The notes under the pieces were generated by a model. That model saw only the letters and a list, made by a program, of their open reading frames with translations, was not told the DNA's origin and made no database searches. Below, piece by piece: positions 59,041-64,000 of a stretch of DNA of 64,000 nucleotides (position 1 is the first letter of the stretch; each line of letters starts with the position of its first letter). The stretch covers positions 138,634,747-138,698,746 of the forward strand of contig NC_081412.1 in NCBI RefSeq assembly GCF_030272615.1, in the 5' to 3' direction. The position numbers and the translations under genes were made by a program. This DNA comes from Cryptomeria japonica. Taxonomy: Eukaryota; Streptophyta; Pinopsida; Cupressales; Cupressaceae.

Positions 59041-60218
59041 TTTAAATTAATATTTTTACAAATTAAAAAAATAAATTCATATTAGTTTCTTAATAGATTG
59101 TTAAGGTCTAAAATTAGTTTTTATTAAATTTAAATTATATTAGTTCAGGAGTTTCATATTTACATATCATCTATAGGAGTAAAAATGTCTCTTTTGATCT
59201 TCAATGGCTCACTAGATGCTATATCTTTATAGAATTCAATTTTGTTTTTTACAATATTTTTTTGGATTTAGAATCTAAGGCAACATAATAATAATTATAC
59301 ATATTGCATCAATTGATTTGTCGAGCACTAAGACTTTAAACTAATGGTCCTTTGGACTTGACCCCAATTAGCAACACATTGGATTCTAATATCATATACA
59401 CTTATCAAGATCACAAAAATCATGTGACAAAAGGGTAAAAATAATGTCTACACTTTACTAGGCTTTACCCATGGTTACACATGCCTATTAGTTGCATTTA
59501 GTGGGTTTTCAAACCCACAATGGGAAAAAATAGTTATGAGTGTTTAGATGGTTCTCAGTTACATAAATGCAACACTTGGAATTATCTTACACACCTTACT
59601 ATTGGGACTTAAGAATTAAGAACTTAAAAACTTCAAACTTTCTCAAATTTATTTTAAAGATAAATTAAAACTAGAGATCAATTCAAAAATTTCCTTTTAT
59701 GTCATATCTATCTATGAGACAAATCCACAATTCATAAAAATTAAATTACAATTAATAATATTTGGACTTAACTATTTGATTGATTCAATATGTGGTTCCT
59801 ACCTTAATCTAGATGCATGACTTTAGAAATTTAATCATGGTACTAACTCCTAAGTCTAAATGAATATAACTCCATGATAATTTCAAATTAGCCCCAAGAA
59901 GAATATTGAACCTAAAATATTCTTTCAGAGATCAAGTCTCCTTGGATATTGACCCAAACTCAATCTTGACATTGAAGGTAATTAACTTTTAATTTAAATG
60001 AAATACTTCTAATTGTTGCATGTCTAGGTGGCTTTGGCAATGCCATGTTAATAATCTCAATCATTCCTAGGAACATGTGGCAAGATATCACCACTAATAG
60101 ACACTAAAATTAAACTAAATGATTGACAAAGGAAAATGAAAAAAGTCTAAGGTGAAATATAGGCTACTATATTAAGGCTCTTATAATAAAACAATGTAGA
60201 TTTAAAAAGAAAAAAATG
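59041..60218. other. AT-rich intergenic, nothing recognised
   Basis: Homology to block 1 ends near 59040. The remainder is AT-rich without ORFs above about 60 codons and without recognised repeat ends. Confidence 0.4.
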
Positions 60219-61044
60219 TGTAATGTTGTGAAAAAGGGTGATTGAGAAGTCAAGAGGAAAGCTTTTCTCTCCTCAAGGAAAGGAGTGAAAATTTCGTAAA
60301 AGATTCTCTTCAACCTCTCACACACATTACATTTAAAAGAGGGGGGAGAATTCACTAGATCCAATCTCAAAAGATTGAATGCTAAGTGAATTGACAACAA
60401 AGTTAGAAAGTAAAAGTAACCCCTCTTTTATAATGCAATAGGTTGAATTATATGATTTAGGAATAAGTGTAAAAGAGACAAAGAAATGATTATAAACTGA
60501 GATAGAAATGCAGGATGAAGCTGTGCACCTGGAATTAGCAATAAAAGACCGAGATGAAGCTCCCCTACAAATTTCGGCAAAATTTGTCGGGACCATGTTG
60601 AAAGTGCACACAGTCCTCCGAAAAATCCGCGCATCAAAAATGGTTTTTCGACCTTTGAGAATGGAGTCCGAATTTGCAAATATAGTTGCACACTTGCAAC
60701 CTACACACATAAAAGAGAGGAAATGTTGTTGGGATTGGGGGTTTTCCTTCAAGTCAAACCTCGATTTTGGAATTAACCAAATGATGAAAAAAGTACTTGC
60801 AAGTAAATGAAAGTAAATAACTAAAGTAGAGTTCACCTCAAGAGAGGATGTAATTCAAATGTTGATAGAATTATTTAAGGGATATATAGAATAGGATGTC
60901 AAAGTGATCTCCTCTTCAATGGTTGAATCCTTGACTTGAATGCAACACTTAGCCTTGAAAGGAGACTTGAGATGCTCGATGCTTGAAAGGATACCAAGGT
61001 AACACTTAGCCTTGAAAGGATACTTGAGATGCTCATCGAATTAC
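60219..61044 (-). repeat. Truncated gypsy LTR, minus strand
   Basis: Left end TGTAATGTTGTGAAAAAGGG equals the inner end of the LTR at 10923. Homology runs through CTCCTCAAGGAAAGGAGTG and ACATTTAAAAGAGGGG, then GGACCATGTTGAAAGTGCAC-type wording and TGTTGGGATTGGGGGTTTTC. No primer-binding site lies left of the end, so it is a 3' or solo LTR. A 60-bp piece (AACACTTAGCCTTGAAAGGA) is repeated near 60945 and 61002. It stops at about 61044 against another element. Confidence 0.75.
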
Positions 61045-63160
61045 AAGGGTGAATTCCAAACACTTTGTATAATTTGATTGATGCTAGGTGGCAAGGGGCA
61101 ATTAGCCTTGATAAAGAATTTATTGATTATGCACTTAAACACTTGCAACCAGAAGCAACTAAAGAGTAAATTGAATAGATATAGGTAAATTCAAAAGCCT
61201 TGTATAGATCAAAGAAGATATTAACTAGAATGTTGATAGGTGATACTGAATCAGTCCAAAAGGAGACTGAAATTCTGATAAAGAAATCATTAGGTCTCAT
61301 CCCTGAAGAAGAAGAAAAATATGGAGAAGAGGAGGCTCATACACCTGTTAAGTTAAAGGGAGAAGATTTTCCTAAGGGTGTTAAGCCTACGGATTTGGAG
61401 CTAGATAATAAGTACCTGCATGATGACCCTGTTGATACTAATCTTATTGATATACCAGATGATAATACTGGTAATGCAGTTAATAATGACACAGATAATG
61501 TTGACAATACAAGAGATAATGTAAATATAGTAGATATTGATGTACAAATGGATGATCTCTAAGAGCAACAACAAGATGTAAATAATGAAGCTGAGAAGGA
61601 AACTGATAAGAGCTCAACTAAGCAATCAGTAAATGCACAGTCAACAGAAACTCAGACTGCACCAATCAATGTAAGTGCAGATGAAAATGTTAATATTGTC
61701 AATGAGGATAATCCGAAGGATTTAGTTGATAAGGCAAAGGAGGCACTGACTATTGAACAAAGTGTGGAAATGCAACCACCATCGGTAAAGGAACATCATG
61801 TTGAAAGTCAACTGCCACTAGTCACTACAACAACACAGAAGGAACAAATAGAGACATGAAAAGAGAAACCAGAGAAGAAGTCAGAAGAGAAAAAGGAGGA
61901 AGAGAAGAAAACATAGTAAGAAATGAAAGAGAACAAGGAGAAGACAGATAATAAGGATCAAGAGAAGAAGAAGAAAACATTGATCGATGATGATGATGAT
62001 GATGATGAGGACTCCGTGAGTATTAAAGGTCCTATAGATATGGACATTCTAAGTTCTGTTGAATTAATGGAGATTGCTACTGCTATGCAATCCTGAGCAC
62101 AAAAGAAGAGGTTGAAAGAGTAGAAACAAGAAGCAGAGACCGTTCAAACTATTGTTGAAATTTTATCAAGTATCCTAATAGAGGCTGATACAGATAATCT
62201 ATCCACCCCTATTGCAAAGCTTGGACAGTTAGTTGTTGATGCTAGTGAACAACTAAAATAACTTGAAGAGATAGCTCATGATTTAGCAGAAAGAGATTAC
62301 AAGAAGAAATGAGGAGAATAGTTAATGGTTGAGATAGATAAAGGCAAAGTGGCTCTTACGGTGAACAAAGATCTTTTGAAAATCGGAATAGAGACCGGAG
62401 GTAAAATTTTGGCCACTATATCTAAAGTATCATTATTCTATTTTGACTTAAAGAAAAAGAGAGAAGATACAAAAAAGGAACTAGAGAGGTGAAGCATACA
62501 TACCAGTAGAGAACTCCGCAATAACTTTTGGTAAATTAGTTGATGCCTTACATCACATCTTAGAAATTTATGGTTTTGAACAGGTGAAGCGGATAAGATC
62601 CTTGAAGGAACTAAAGAATTAGTTAATTCCAAAGGTTGAAATTTTACAGTGAGCATACAAGGAGTCTGAAGCAATTTTGGCTACCATGGAGATGAGAACT
62701 ATTGATGCTAAGGAAGAATTTGCTACACAGATTTTGACACATGTTGAAATCACTGAGACACTGTTAGAAACATGAGACAATGAACTTAAACAGTTGAAGT
62801 TTTATTTCAGTGACATTTTCTTGAGAATTGCATTGTAAAGACTTCAAAACTCTTATATCTATCTATATATGCAGTTTTTGTTGACAAATTTTGATGTAAT
62901 GTATGTAATTTACTTTTCTATTTGGCATTGTTGTCAAAGGGGAATAGAATTAGTTGAAGAGTCAAAATTTTGTATGAACTGTCAAGGGGGAGTAATGATT
63001 CATTTTTGTAATGGCATGCAATTGCTAAGGGGGAGTGTATGTCATGAAGTTTGGATTTTGTTGTGCACACGTAGTTGACAAAATTTTCGTAAGTGTTGCC
63101 ATCAATGACAACATACAAAATAGTCATCATACATAAATCTAAGTTCTATGCACAACAAAC
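61045..63160 (+). mobile_element. 3' end of a second extra-ORF LTR element (fossil)
   Basis: 61045-62840 carries an acidic, coiled-coil-rich reading on the plus strand. An open segment of 120 codons (61200-61562) includes EKYGEEEAHTPVKLKGEDF, and a GAT triplet run lies near 61987. Two AAGGGGGAG-type tracts follow (62984, 63028). The LTR starts TGTATGTCATGAAG at 63036 and is cut at 63160 by a gypsy LTR. The layout matches 1341-4883, though sequence similarity is weak to the eye. It is a broken fossil with many breaks. Confidence 0.55.
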
Positions 63161-64000
63161 TGTAGCGTCCTAAAATTGTGACACTTGCAATTTCGACTGC
63201 ATTTCGGTCTTCACGATGGCGACGCAACACGCAACCTGAATGGAGACCCCGAAACTTGCTCATGACACCAAAAATTGCATTTTTCAGCACCCTGGCCTGA
63301 ACCTCCTTTGCACCCTGCTGTCCCGGGAGGTGGGACCAGAGCGCCCAGCGCCCTGGTCCCCAGGACCATGGCGCCCAGCGCCCTGGTCCCTGGGTCCTAT
63401 TTTGGGCCCGGTCTCCTAAGGGGTCTCGGGTCTTTTTGTTTGCAAATTGGAAAATTATCTTTCCTGGTCAGCCTAAGGTCAGGAAAATCAGTCTATCAAC
63501 CCTAAATGACAAGTATATAAACTACATTGTCCTCTCCCATTTGCGTAAGAAGGTCATATGTGCAAAAGCGTGGAAACTATACTCAAGCATTCAAGCATTC
63601 AAGCAGTCCTTCAAGCAATTGATCATTTCAAGTCTCCATTCAAGGCTAAGTGTTGCATTCAAGACAAGGATTCAACCATTGAAGAGGAGATCACATACTA
63701 CATGCTACATACAACATACAAACATACAACAAACAACAACATCTAAACCTTCACACATAAGGATACAAACATCCTTAGAACAAGGTATTAGTACTTGTTT
63801 TACAGTCATTTACATTTACAGCTCTTGCTCATTTCTTGGTTAATTCCAAAACCGGGGTTTGACCTAAAGGCAAACCCCTAATCCCTAACCCCCCAATCGT
63901 CTTCGCTTTTCTGTGTGTAGGTTGCAGGTACGTGGCTGAAATTGAAGATCTGGAATCCTTGTGCAGAGACGAACAGATCCCCCTTCGTTTCGCGGATTTT
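63161..64000 (+). repeat. Gypsy LTR, plus strand, running off the window
   Basis: Starts TGTAGCGTCCTAAAATTGTG, matching in reverse the LTR that ends at 12115. The part near 63890-63930 (CTGTGTGTAGGTTGCAGGT) matches the region near 11400 reversed. It is more GC-rich near 63290-63420, with two copies of GCGCCCAGCGCCCTGGTCCC. No end is seen, so it may lead into a full element outside the window. Confidence 0.75.

Overview
This window is plant nuclear DNA from a repeat-rich genome, probably a conifer or another large-genome seed plant. The basis is one pair of spliced plant genes of the GABA/amino-acid transporter family (AAAP), standing in about 64 kb of old, nested transposable elements. Ty1/copia and Ty3/gypsy pieces, solo and truncated LTRs, MITEs, a LINE fragment and a large terminal-inverted-repeat (TIR) DNA transposon are all present. 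'Conifer' is inferred from element style, density and decay; no marker gene proves it.

Layout. 1-5680: 3' part of an LTR retrotransposon with a gag-like zinc-knuckle gene, an extra long ORF of unknown function and a 798-bp LTR. 5681-12115: minus-strand Ty3/gypsy-like element with gag and protease regions but no recognisable reverse transcriptase. 12116-14247: 5' LTR, primer-binding site and gag of a minus-strand relative of the first element. 14248-16818: no gene seen. 16819-42482: about three head-to-tail copies of a 2.65-kb non-coding unit. The first copy is split by a Ty1/copia element (18660-24611, two 872-bp LTRs). The second is split by an 11.9-kb TIR DNA transposon (27984-39928). The third carries a 0.3-kb insertion. 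43685-44923: solo LTR with a perfect 5-bp target-site duplication.

45600-59040 holds the only intact-looking host genes: two tandem GAT1-like transporters (46867-50645 and 55124-58231). Each has seven exons with identical exon lengths and would encode 459 residues; by eye they differ at about 25 positions. Their promoters and leaders, including a 9-codon upstream ORF, are duplicated too. After the duplication one copy gained a LINE fragment with a 16-bp target duplication. TA-flanked MITEs also inserted, one in intron 5 of gene 1 and one inside an older MITE upstream of gene 2. 59040-60218 is AT-rich with nothing recognised. 60219-64000 is a stack of gypsy LTR pieces around the 3' end of another extra-ORF element.

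The most novel object is the 11.9-kb TIR transposon. It has TA target duplications, TIRs with a perfect 24-bp core, palindromic subterminal motifs, a 358-bp satellite-like array, a spliced plus-strand gene, and a decayed minus-strand gene. That minus-strand gene carries RNase H-fold (DDE-like) landmarks (DFVENY, SDN, HGKGEHDGAGA) that I cannot assign to a named plant superfamily.
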